Assembly: GCA_002772545.1 (NCBI GenBank)
Contig: PFDR01000063.1
Coordinates: 5,171 to 45,517 of the forward strand
Reading direction: 5' to 3'
From: Candidatus Peregrinibacteria bacterium CG10_big_fil_rev_8_21_14_0_10_49_10
GTDB taxonomy: Bacteria; Patescibacteriota; Gracilibacteria; Peribacterales; Peribacteraceae
Length of the DNA stretch: 40,347 bases
Position 1 is the stretch's first letter; the number at the start of each line of letters is the position of its first letter. Shown here piece by piece: positions 1 through 9,027 of this stretch. The position numbers were made by a program, and so were the translations under genes. The notes beneath the pieces were generated by a model. That model was not told the DNA's origin. It saw only the letters and a list, made by a program, of their open reading frames with translations, and ran no database searches.

Positions 1-438
1 ACTGGCTGTTTGAGCCGTCCATGAAAGCTGACCGGCGCTGTTTGTGGCCAGCACTTTTCCGGAAGCAGAACCATCGGCTCCGGGGAATGTGTATGCCACA
101 CCACCAACAGTAAGGGTGGATCCGAACACCGCAGCACCGTCCACGGTAATGCTTCCGCTTGCAGTGAGGTTTCCTTCTACGTGGACGTCATCCGTAAACT
201 GGAAACGGGCATTGGTTACATCCCACCGCAATATTTCATTGGCACTGTCACCAAATCGCAACTCTATATTTGTGGATCCGTCTCCATCGTCAATTATCTG
301 GAATGCCTCTGTATTCACCAGAAGTGTAGGACCCCAGGAACTTGCCTCTGCTACAGACGGTAAAAGACTGGCGAGCAATACACCCACCGCAAGAGTGGCT
401 ATACGCTTTTGAATGTTATGGAATAGATGAGGTGACAT
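1..438 (-). CDS. Secreted fibre/stalk-like surface protein, 3' end outside window (partial)
   Basis: Not in the ORF track because it is open at the window edge. Minus-strand ATG at 438 reads MSPHLFHNIQKRIATLAVGVLLASLLPSVAEASSWGPTLLVNTEAFQIIDDGDGSTNIELRFGDSANEILRWDVTNARFQFTDDVHVEGNLTASGSI..., a signal peptide followed by a fibre-like repeat shared with the next gene. Confidence 0.85.
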   Translation of the reverse strand, partial: MSPHLFHNIQKRIATLAVGVLLASLLPSVAEASSWGPTLLVNTEAFQIIDDGDGSTNIELRFGDSANEILRWDVTNARFQFTDDVHVEGNLTASGSITVDGAAVFGSTLTVGGVAYTFPGADGSASGKVLATNSAGQLSWTAQTAS

Positions 439-628
439 GATGTCTTTTTTTATATGTGTGACCGATTCTTTCCATTCGATCGAACCATTATACCTCTTTT
501 TCTCTCTCTCGGTAAGGAATGACAACTTGACATATATATAAAAGATGTTTGCCGATTTATGAATACACGCCACCCTTGATATAGGACCATTCATCTCCTA
601 TGGAGAAAATACGACAGATCCTCATCGA

Positions 629-2206
629 CTACGGACTCTGCAGTAACTCAACATGCTTCATTTTCAACGCACCCAAGTGCATCTGAAAATCATCTTTCGC
701 ATACAACTTAAACTTGATAAGGAAGTCCTGTTCAGGGGTCCAAGTGGGAGTTCCCTCAAAAGCAATGTTTGAAGTTGTCCAACTGGTATTCGCCAGCTCA
801 GTAGTGGAACCTGAAAGAGTCACGGGTGATCCGTTCGTATCAAAAACAGAAATATCCATCTTGTTGTTTGTGGTATCTGCTGAGGTAGAGCGGTACGTAA
901 TGCTCAGGGGATTTCTTGCCCAGCGAATATAGTCCACAGGAACTGCAATACGTACGATCACATCGTAATCCTGCAGAGACGTAATAGAGCTCGTCCAGAG
1001 GTAGTAGTTATTTTTGGAGGTGTTGTCATGCTCGGCATAGAGTTGCCCCACATTGTTCGTGGCATCTCCCTGGAAGGTGGTATTTGCATACTCCGGTTGG
1101 AAGACCTGCTGTACAGCATGCTCTCTGTCATCGCTGCTTAGCACCCGAAGATCCGCAACACTGGTTATGGAACCACCCGTTGCTGTAACCGAAGCCAGGG
1201 GAATAAAGCTCTTATCCGTTGGGAATGCACTGCCGATTGTGAGTCCGGTAGAGGTAAAGAAGAGATAGTTGGTCGCCTGGTCTGAAAGATTCACGCTTCC
1301 GCTGCCGTCATAGTTCGTTATGGCACTATTGACCCGGTAACTACCGCCCGCAATGCTTACAGTCAGACCCGCTCCGCTGGAGACCTTGAGCTGTGTGCCA
1401 GCTGCCTCTGTAAGTGAGGTAATGTCCACGCCGTTAATGAGTCCTGTCACAGTGAGGTTTCCCTGAATGCGTGCATCGTCGTTAAAGTTGAATCGACCGT
1501 TTGTGATATCGTAGGTAATCTTTTTGGAAAGAGACGTTCCAAACTGCAACGCTATGCTGTCACCGGCGGAGTCATCGGCATCCAGCACAAACTCGTTGCG
1601 ATTCGTTCCCGAAGGAATGAGCCCTTCTCCCAAGAGTCCCCCGGAGCCCAGTACAGGAATGGAGCCGCTGCTGGTACCGGTGTCCCGCTGATCCAGAAGA
1701 TCTGCGTTTAGAGCAAAAGGAACGACATCTATGGGTGAGCGGTCGACTGTATCGTCAGTTGAATTTTGATCCAGAAGCTCATATGCCGTATTGGCATCAC
1801 CGGAAGATTTTACTTCCACCTGTAAGAAGAGGCTGCCAAGTTGGGCGGTAGTATAGGAGCTGAGATCGGGCAGTGCAGTCCCGCTTCCAAGTTCCACAGT
1901 AAAGTAGCCGTTACTATCCGGTGTAACGGTATGCACCTCCTGCCAACTGGCATACTCTGCGGCACCAACATCAATGGATCCTGTGGCAGTAACGTCACCA
2001 TCCACAAAGTCTGCACTCGTCCACCAGCTGAAGCGCACAGAGTGAGCTGTGGTAACAGCATTGTCACTGCTATCCAGCAGATGTGCATCATAAATGATTT
2101 TTTGCGGTCCTGTGGTAGCAGCACCGGCACTTATCACAGGCAGAAGCAGGAGCACGGCAGTACATGCTAGCAGTGCGGAGCCGATGCGGATGAATGTGCG
2201 CATCAT
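629..2206 (-). CDS. Large secreted fibre-like surface protein (525 aa)
   Basis: N-terminal signal peptide; motif LQFGTSLSKKITYDITNGRFNFNDDARIQGNLTVTGLI matches the 1..438 protein. Confidence 0.88.
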   Translation of the reverse strand: MMRTFIRIGSALLACTAVLLLLPVISAGAATTGPQKIIYDAHLLDSSDNAVTTAHSVRFSWWTSADFVDGDVTATGSIDVGAAEYASWQEVHTVTPDSNGYFTVELGSGTALPDLSSYTTAQLGSLFLQVEVKSSGDANTAYELLDQNSTDDTVDRSPIDVVPFALNADLLDQRDTGTSSGSIPVLGSGGLLGEGLIPSGTNRNEFVLDADDSAGDSIALQFGTSLSKKITYDITNGRFNFNDDARIQGNLTVTGLINGVDITSLTEAAGTQLKVSSGAGLTVSIAGGSYRVNSAITNYDGSGSVNLSDQATNYLFFTSTGLTIGSAFPTDKSFIPLASVTATGGSITSVADLRVLSSDDREHAVQQVFQPEYANTTFQGDATNNVGQLYAEHDNTSKNNYYLWTSSITSLQDYDVIVRIAVPVDYIRWARNPLSITYRSTSADTTNNKMDISVFDTNGSPVTLSGSTTELANTSWTTSNIAFEGTPTWTPEQDFLIKFKLYAKDDFQMHLGALKMKHVELLQSP

Positions 2207-3222
2207 GAATGTTTTGTTTTTATGAGTAATTTGCGTTTCACCGTCTTTGGATACAGCAGGTGATGCTTAAAGTTCGTTTTTGGTTTTGGGGTTCTGATAC
2301 TAAAAGTTAAGAGAGGCAAAGTACTCAAAGCCTGAGGAATAGCAATCAGCTGTTTGACTCCTTTCAATGCAAAATGTTTCACAATGTGAGATGCAACAGC
2401 AAGAGTGCTTCCTATAACAAACAGACTGAATAGTACTATGCCGTATCCTTTCAGCCCCATATGCGACTGCTGCACGAGCACGTTCCACATGCGTTGTCTT
2501 TCTGGTGCTGCACTTCTGAGTACTTCATCCCATGAACTAGAAGATGAGTAGTCCTCTGGATAGTGCACGTCATAAATACGAGAAACAGTATCGAACACTG
2601 AAGGAATAGGCTGATCTAACTCCAGATCGATTCCATGAGTGAAGATATCCGGGATGGGAGCCTGAGATTGCTCCTGGGAGACAGTGGCCTGCCCTGCTTC
2701 CGATGTTGTTTCGGATGCGAGTTCCGGTGTTCTTTCTGCTGCAGGCTCCTCCTTCACTTGTTCATCTACAGACTCAGGTGGCTTTTTAACGCCCTCTTCT
2801 GGAGCAGCCGGCTTGGTCCCCTCTTCTGCCGTGGATGGCTTCTGTACACCCGGCACAGTCACAGAGGGTAATGTTCTGCGACCACCTCCACCGCTACTGC
2901 CACCTCCGGTATTAGAAGATGGACTACCGCCGGAAGAAGAACCTCCACCGGAAGAAGACTGTACCTGTACTGCAGGTGGTGCAGACACTATTTGGAAACT
3001 GGTACTTGCTAGCGGCACACTCTTCCATGTCATTCCCCCTTCATTCAGACTAAAGGAGCCAGATGTCTTGGCACCTCCATCTGCAGTACCTGGGAACTCT
3101 GTATAGAGGCGGAATGAGGTACTTTCTGCCGCAATGGCAAATTCACAGCTGAATGCGAAGGATGCAGCAACTACGAGGAGTGTAAAGATGCGCATGCCAG
3201 TGGAGATGTATGTGGTACGCAT
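2203..3222 (-). CDS. Secreted/membrane protein with Gly/Ser- and Pro/Glu-rich linker and C-terminal TM helix
   Basis: 339 aa; signal peptide (start may be the internal MRIFTLLVV), low-complexity SSGGGSSSGG linker, TM segment GYGIVLFSLFVIGSTLAVA; overlaps the downstream start by 4 nt. Confidence 0.82.
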   Translation of the reverse strand: MRTTYISTGMRIFTLLVVAASFAFSCEFAIAAESTSFRLYTEFPGTADGGAKTSGSFSLNEGGMTWKSVPLASTSFQIVSAPPAVQVQSSSGGGSSSGGSPSSNTGGGSSGGGGRRTLPSVTVPGVQKPSTAEEGTKPAAPEEGVKKPPESVDEQVKEEPAAERTPELASETTSEAGQATVSQEQSQAPIPDIFTHGIDLELDQPIPSVFDTVSRIYDVHYPEDYSSSSSWDEVLRSAAPERQRMWNVLVQQSHMGLKGYGIVLFSLFVIGSTLAVASHIVKHFALKGVKQLIAIPQALSTLPLLTFSIRTPKPKTNFKHHLLYPKTVKRKLLIKTKHS

Positions 3223-3224
3223 GG

Positions 3225-3818
3225 CTAGCTGCTGAATGTGGGAGAAATACCAAAGACCTCACCAACCGTTTCCGGAGGTATGGGATCTTCTGCTTGCTGT
3301 TTTTCATGTACGAAACTTGATTGTCTCTGTCTCTCCGCAGCCTCCTTTCGCTTTCGACGATGTGCAGGAGTCTCTGCAAAGAAGAATCCCTGTCTCGCAA
3401 TAACGCGACCAACCGTGGCACTGGATATGCGAACGCCATGATCTCTCTGCAATGACTCAGAAATCTTGTCTTTAGATATGAGCGGCTCTGCGACTCTGCA
3501 CTGCCTGATGAGCGTGACCACATGAAGAGGTGTCTCCGGCTCGCGCACATTCTTGGGCCGACGGGATTCCTCCTCCAGGGTAGAAAGATCAGATGCACGA
3601 AACCGCTGCGCCCAACGCAAAAATGTACTGCGTGCTATGCCGTAGTACCGACAGGTCAAACTCACATTTGTGTTGTGCGTGAGGTAGTACTCAAACCAGC
3701 GCAACCTCTTGCGAGCGTCTACCGAAAGTTCCAAGCGGGTCGCGCGTCGCTGCAAACTCCGCACCTCCTTGAGGTTCCAACGAAATGCCTTGTGCTTTCT
3801 TGTGTATTTTGAAGCCAC
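3225..3818 (-). CDS. Helix-turn-helix protein related to the N-terminal DNA-binding part of IS481/IS3-type transposases; no DDE/rve core
   Basis: 197 aa; two HTH-like segments (SLTCRYYGIARSTFLRWAQRFRASDLSTLEEESRRPKN and ISKDKISESLQRDHGVRISSATVGRVIARQGF); ends before an integrase core would begin. Confidence 0.75.
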   Translation of the reverse strand: MASKYTRKHKAFRWNLKEVRSLQRRATRLELSVDARKRLRWFEYYLTHNTNVSLTCRYYGIARSTFLRWAQRFRASDLSTLEEESRRPKNVREPETPLHVVTLIRQCRVAEPLISKDKISESLQRDHGVRISSATVGRVIARQGFFFAETPAHRRKRKEAAERQRQSSFVHEKQQAEDPIPPETVGEVFGISPTFSS

Positions 3819-3893
3819 TCCTGTTTGTGTGATTTTGTGATGAAAACCATGTCTAGTATAGCATTGTTAAGTTCTCTTGTCCAACATCATTTT

Positions 3894-4820
3894 GATCTTT
3901 TAACACTATTTTCAATAAAGATTTTGATGTTTTAGATATTTTGATGTAACAGATGCATCTGATATTTCCGCTGAACAGAGATCTGCGCTTCATTTTAAAA
4001 TGATCAGATACAAGTGGCTGATGTCTCTGTATCTGATCTTCTCTTTTTCTCTGGGGCTCAAAGAAAATTATACAGACTAGAACATTCGTTCTCTGTTGTT
4101 TTTGATCCTTTAGCAGCTTGAAATCACTGTTTTAAATTACAATAACACATGTATTTTCCTCTTTCTTTCTGATCTTCCTGTGAACGTAAACCTACAGAAA
4201 CAATTACTATACTATAATTTTTGCTCAAATCAACAATTCCACCCCGCACACCATTCTTCCTTCCATACAAAATACGGAGCAGCTCCATAGGAAGAATGTA
4301 GCTGTTGTTATTGATCTTCTCTCATGCATATAAGAAAATATCTACTTACTCCATCTTGGAAATCCCATTATCTCCAAATCTGTCTGATCATTTCCCATGC
4401 AAAGCAAAAGAAAGAACAGAATACTAGCGAAGTCAGATCTATGGTCTGTAGTAGTACATTTGTTCATGATGAATTTGATAGGAATCACTGTGATCTTTTC
4501 TTTTAAAATGGGGCTGAATGATATTTTATCTCTACAATATTTTTGAGGGTGCACCAATGTGTTTGATCTTTTACCATGCGTATTATAATTACAATATATA
4601 TTGTAATTTTGTAAAAATTTCCTTTCTATCTGATCATTCATACAGAGACAGTAACTATTGCTCATTCGGAAGACTAAACATCTGAACAATGAAACTGAAG
4701 AAAGCGGTTTTTGTTACAGTCATCAGTGGCATAGAACAGTTTTGAACCTTCTCAGAGACTTTTATTTAAGGCTTGTAGGCAGGAGATCCCTTTGCTACTC
4801 TTTTATTGTTTTCGTGATCT
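3894..4820. repeat. Degenerate TGATC-centred direct-repeat array in AT-rich non-coding DNA
   Basis: GATC at 3894, 3980, 4002, 4035, 4104, 4171, 4313, 4386, 4436, 4492, 4565, 4632, 4785, 4816, mostly as (T/C)TGATC(T/A)T(T/C). Three copies share TGATC-N6-CATGC (4312, 4385, 4564). Many intervals are ~67-73 bp or twice that. Confidence 0.55.
4587..4608. repeat. 22-bp perfect palindrome AATTACAATATATATTGTAATT
   Basis: Read directly; sequence equals its own reverse complement; lies in the intergenic region upstream of the SLH protein. Confidence 0.85.
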
Positions 4821-4834
4821 TCCTCACTACTTCC

Positions 4835-5896
4835 ATGCACTCACACAGTTCAGTCATCACAGTAAGGCAGAAGACACTGTGTACCCATTCTGTCTCCGGA
4901 GCACTCCTGAGCTTGCTTCTTCTACTCACACCTACTCTTGTATCTGCTCAGCAATCCTTCAGTGACCTGCCGGAAGATCATTACGCCTTTTCCGCTGTAG
5001 AGTTCCTGAAAGAGAATGGCATCATATCCGGATACAGTGACGGTACATTTAAACCCGAAAAGAAAGTAAACCGAGCAGAAGCGCTCAAAATTTTGCTTGG
5101 GAGTTTGGTTACGCAGGAACAACTCAGTCTCGCAACCGGTACAGACTTTACAGATGTTCCTGCAGGCAGTTGGTTCCTCCCGTACGTTGAAATTGCAAAA
5201 GTGAACGGCATTGTGGACGGTCCGCCTAAAAAGACAGCCTTTCAGGGAGAAAAGCCTGTCATCAAAGTTGAATTCATTAAAATGCTTCTTCTTGCAAATA
5301 AGATAGATCCGAATTCGTACAGTGAAATACGCCTCCCTCTTTCCTCCGATGTAAACAACGTAGAGGAGTGGTACTACCCCTACCTACGGTATGCGTTTAC
5401 CTCTTCCATGATCATGATTGGCCAGGATGGTCTTTTAAAACCAGGAGAAGAACTTACCAGAGGACAAACAGCAGTTCTCCTCCACCGGTTCCTTATGTAC
5501 AAGGGTAATCGTCGGACCCAGGCACTCCTCTCCGAAACAGAGAATGAAATACTCGTGATACTTGCCATGTTAGAAGCCAACAACGTTGAACAAGCTGAAT
5601 TTGCATCTGCCAGAGCTCTTCTTGCCGCACGCGGTGCGCATACCAGCAAACCCAATGAGCCCATCGTCATCGGAGCTCTGAAGACGGCAGAAGCTTTTCG
5701 TGCATTGGTACGTGGGTATCGCAGCGGATTAAATAAGGATTACACACAAGTTGAAAAACTTGCAAAGGACGCATGGCATCTCGGTGAGCAGGCCAAAGAT
5801 GCTTCCACCGATCTCGGCACTCTCGCAGACCAGGTACAGAAGATCTCACAGAATATGGCAGAGAGTGCGCGTGCAGAGATGTCCAAAACAGAGTAA
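4835..5896 (+). CDS. S-layer homology (SLH) domain surface protein
   Basis: ORF track starts at 4658, but ATG 4835 precedes a signal peptide (GALLSLLLLLTPTLVSAQQ). SLH motifs FSDLPEDHYAFSAVEFLKENGIISGYSDGTFKPEKKVNRAEALKILL and FTDVPAGSWFLPYVEIAKVNGIVDG. Confidence 0.88.
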   Translation: MHSHSSVITVRQKTLCTHSVSGALLSLLLLLTPTLVSAQQSFSDLPEDHYAFSAVEFLKENGIISGYSDGTFKPEKKVNRAEALKILLGSLVTQEQLSLATGTDFTDVPAGSWFLPYVEIAKVNGIVDGPPKKTAFQGEKPVIKVEFIKMLLLANKIDPNSYSEIRLPLSSDVNNVEEWYYPYLRYAFTSSMIMIGQDGLLKPGEELTRGQTAVLLHRFLMYKGNRRTQALLSETENEILVILAMLEANNVEQAEFASARALLAARGAHTSKPNEPIVIGALKTAEAFRALVRGYRSGLNKDYTQVEKLAKDAWHLGEQAKDASTDLGTLADQVQKISQNMAESARAEMSKTE

Positions 5897-5908
5897 TCTG
5901 CAGGAAAT

Positions 5909-6298
5909 ATGCCCCTACAGAAACCCCTCCGTTTCAGCGCCTCGGCCATCTCCGGCGCAGGTCGGGGGCGTGAATACGGTATACCTACTATCAACGTGAA
6001 TCTTGCCGCTGTTCCGGAAGAAATGGAAGAGGGCATTTATGCGTGTTTAGTGGAACTGGGAGATGATCCTAAGCGTTATATGGGTGCCATGCACTTCGGC
6101 CCGCGTCCTGTGTTTCAGGATTCTCGAGCGTGCGAAGTACATGTACTGGATACGGACATAGAGACCCCACCCGCGGAGGTGACCATTACAGTTGTGGCGT
6201 ACCTGCGTTCGATTCAAAACTTTGGTTCCGTGGAGGAGTTAAAAGAGCAAATACTGGAGGATATAGAGCAATGTCGTGCTATTCTTGGTGCGTCATGA
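5909..6298 (+). CDS. Stand-alone riboflavin kinase-like domain (RibF C-terminal half)
   Basis: 129 aa; SGAGRGREYGIPTINVNLAAVPEEMEEGIYACLVELGDDPKRYMGAMHFGPRPVF resembles the flavokinase signature; no FAD synthetase domain. Confidence 0.75.
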   Translation: MPLQKPLRFSASAISGAGRGREYGIPTINVNLAAVPEEMEEGIYACLVELGDDPKRYMGAMHFGPRPVFQDSRACEVHVLDTDIETPPAEVTITVVAYLRSIQNFGSVEELKEQILEDIEQCRAILGAS

Positions 6299-7632
6299 AA
6301 GAGCAACTCAGGGCATTGGTCTCCCACAGAAACCCTCTTCGGTTGGGCTGGCACTACGCAAGGGCATGGGCCGCAGCACTCCTCTGTGGGTTTCCGGCTC
6401 GTTCACTCACTGTCATAGGCATTACAGGTACAGACGGGAAAACAACCACAGTAAGCATGGTGACGCACATCCTGCTTGTAGCAGGAAAAAGAGTGGGTTC
6501 AGCGTCCACCACATTTTTTCAGGTAGGAGAAAAACGTGAAGAGAATGCAACACATCAAACCTCCATGCAGCCCATGGTGCTCCAGAAGTTTTTACGTCGT
6601 CTTGTCCACGAGAAGTGTGAATTTGCAGTTATTGAAATGTCCTCACACGGTTTGGTCCAGGGGCGCGTGCATCATACATTTCCCTCCGTTTCCGCTATCA
6701 CCAATACGTCGCGTGAACATTTGGACTACCACGGAAATATGCAGCAGTACAGAAAAGATAAGGGGAACATCTTTAGAATGCTGAAGGGAAAAGGTACAAA
6801 AGTACTCAATGCGTCTGATGAAAGTTTTGCTCTCTACAAAATTATTCCTTCTCAACGAACTATCACATACGGCTCCCCCGGGACAGATATGTGGCTTTCT
6901 GACATATCCTTAAGGGAAACAGAATCCTCTGCTACCCTGCACACAGGGAAAGGGGGAAATGTACAACTCACTTTACCTGTAGCAGGATCATTCAATTTGG
7001 AAAACGCTCTCTGTGCCATATCCTGTGCCCAGACTGTCGGTATTCCACTAGAGATGTGCGTACAGGCACTCCGCAGCTTCCGGAGTCCTCCGGGGCGCCT
7101 GGAGTGCATAGACGAGGGTCAGGGTTTTAGCGTTTTCGTGGATTTTACTGTTTCACCTCAGGCCTATGCAAAAATTCTCACTACTCTCCAATCCCTCGTA
7201 AAAGAAAGCGGGAGAGTGCTAGTTCTCTGCGGAAGCTGTGGCAACAGAATGAAGGAGAAACGCCCGGAAGTCGGACGCATAGTAAGTGAACATGCAGATG
7301 TCGTTGTGGTTACCGAAGATGAAACCTACGGCGAAGATCCTCATGCCATACTGGAAGAAGTCTGGGCAGGCATAACACAAGAGTCGTGTCAGGCACACAA
7401 GATCTTTGACCGTCGTAAAGCCATAGAATGGATCCTGCGAGAAGCAAAGCCCGGAGATGCCGTTGCCCTCTGCGGTATGGGACCCTATACCAGTTTTACA
7501 AAGCTGGAAGGTTCTATTCCCTGGAATGAGGCGAAAATTGCCCGCAGCGTCTTACGCAGTTTGAACCACGAGAGTGAAAAGATTCTGTCTGATATTCTCC
7601 AAGAAACTCTGACCATACATCATTCAGAATGA
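6295..7632 (+). CDS. Mur ligase family protein, MurE-like, lacking most of the N-terminal UDP-binding domain
   Basis: ATG 6295 overlaps the previous TGA (ATGA). Contains GITGTDGKTTT, EMSSHGL, TNTSREHLDYHG, GRLECIDEGQ. Confidence 0.88.
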   Translation: MKEQLRALVSHRNPLRLGWHYARAWAAALLCGFPARSLTVIGITGTDGKTTTVSMVTHILLVAGKRVGSASTTFFQVGEKREENATHQTSMQPMVLQKFLRRLVHEKCEFAVIEMSSHGLVQGRVHHTFPSVSAITNTSREHLDYHGNMQQYRKDKGNIFRMLKGKGTKVLNASDESFALYKIIPSQRTITYGSPGTDMWLSDISLRETESSATLHTGKGGNVQLTLPVAGSFNLENALCAISCAQTVGIPLEMCVQALRSFRSPPGRLECIDEGQGFSVFVDFTVSPQAYAKILTTLQSLVKESGRVLVLCGSCGNRMKEKRPEVGRIVSEHADVVVVTEDETYGEDPHAILEEVWAGITQESCQAHKIFDRRKAIEWILREAKPGDAVALCGMGPYTSFTKLEGSIPWNEAKIARSVLRSLNHESEKILSDILQETLTIHHSE

Positions 7633-7636
7633 CTCT

Positions 7637-8335
7637 ATGTCCCACAGCACACCAGCTGTCATTGTGGGCATAGACGAAGCGGGCCGTGGAGCACTTGCAG
7701 GACCCGTGGTTGCCGCTGCATGTGTAGAAATACCAGAACTCTCTGCGCAGGCATGTATTCGCGACAGCAAACAACTACAGCCTCAAAAGCGGGAAAATGC
7801 CTATGCATGGATTGCAGAGCACTGTCTGTGGGGAATCGGCAGTGTAGACGCAGCAATCATCGATGAAAAAGGCATTCTGAGTGCAACGGAGCAGGCCATG
7901 CAGACGGCAGTGGCAGACCTGGAAAAATCGGTTACCCCGACGTATCTTCTTATTGATGGCAGAGACAAATTCTGGTTTAACTACCCGCATAGCTCCATTG
8001 TTCGGGGTGATACCTCAGAACGGTGCATCGCTGCGGCATCCATACTTGCAAAAGTAACACGAGACCGGCTGATGGTAGAGTATGGCAGAAGACTGCCGTA
8101 CGGATTTGAAATCCATAAGGGCTATGGTACAAAATCCCATTTCGCAGCCATACAGAAGCATGGCCTCTCCATTCTTCATCGAAGAACGTTCCTAAAAAAT
8201 AGAACAACCCACAGTGCTCCTACGCGCAACGGGTTAGAGTGGAACCCGTACCAAAACGATGCGCTGCCCTCCAGAGAATCACCCCCGCTACAAACACCGG
8301 AATTGTCAGTACCTGTCCCCGCGTCAGTTCCATGA
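7637..8335 (+). CDS. rnhB: Ribonuclease HII
   Basis: VGIDEAGRGALAGPVVAAACV, DSKQL, YLLIDGRD, ASILAKVTRDRLM, GYGTKSHFAAIQKHGLS..HRRTF. Confidence 0.93.
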   Translation: MSHSTPAVIVGIDEAGRGALAGPVVAAACVEIPELSAQACIRDSKQLQPQKRENAYAWIAEHCLWGIGSVDAAIIDEKGILSATEQAMQTAVADLEKSVTPTYLLIDGRDKFWFNYPHSSIVRGDTSERCIAAASILAKVTRDRLMVEYGRRLPYGFEIHKGYGTKSHFAAIQKHGLSILHRRTFLKNRTTHSAPTRNGLEWNPYQNDALPSRESPPLQTPELSVPVPASVP

Positions 8336-9026
8336 CTCCAATATCTACAAGCGGATAGTCCTGTACCCGAATGAATTCGATGAGAAATCTTAGCATTCCA
8401 TACAGCATAAGAAACAGAGCACAGGTTTTTCCGTAGTGCTGCGTCTTGAGAGGCACAAGATGGCGATAGCAAAGGGTTGCAATGCATAGATCCTTTGCCA
8501 CCGCATACAGCTGTGTAGGATGCCGCAGCCCCTCTACTCCGGGTATACGAATGCCCCAGGGAAGATGCGTCACTGAACCATACAACTCCAGATTAATAAA
8601 GTTACCCACACGTCCCAATGCCAAACCTAGTGCCACCGGCACAACCAGAACGTCTGCAAACTGCACCAGCGGAATGGATCGTGAACGCACAAAGAACAAC
8701 GTGCACAGAAGCACTCCTATAAATCCTCCATGGGAAGACATCCCTCCGTGCCATACTTTCACGATCTCCAGAGGATTATCTGCAAGAAGATGCGGTGCAT
8801 AGAAGAGCACGTATCCAAGACGCCCACCAACCAATACTCCCATCACCGCCCAGGAAAGGTACGCAGACCAGTCTTCCTGTGTGAGTCGAAAACCTCTGTA
8901 CTTCTGCAATCTCGGCAATAGCTTATAAGCCATAAGAAAAGACACCAGGTAGAGCAAACCGTACCAGTAGATGGAAAAACCAAAAACCTCCAGTGCGACC
9001 CTGCGGGTGGGAAAGAAATGAATCAT
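8220..9026 (-). CDS. lgt: Prolipoprotein diacylglyceryl transferase
   Basis: SIYWYGLLY, GGRLGYVLFYAP, VWHGGMSSHGGFIGVLL, GRVGNFINLELYG, HPTQLY. Confidence 0.94.
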   Translation of the reverse strand: MIHFFPTRRVALEVFGFSIYWYGLLYLVSFLMAYKLLPRLQKYRGFRLTQEDWSAYLSWAVMGVLVGGRLGYVLFYAPHLLADNPLEIVKVWHGGMSSHGGFIGVLLCTLFFVRSRSIPLVQFADVLVVPVALGLALGRVGNFINLELYGSVTHLPWGIRIPGVEGLRHPTQLYAVAKDLCIATLCYRHLVPLKTQHYGKTCALFLMLYGMLRFLIEFIRVQDYPLVDIGVMELTRGQVLTIPVFVAGVILWRAAHRFGTGSTLTRCA

Positions 9027-9027
9027 A

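Noticed and set aside
3894-4820. CRISPR array hypothesis for the ~70-bp spaced motif
   Set aside because: Conserved part is too short and degenerate; no cas genes in the window. Kept only as an unexplained repeat array.
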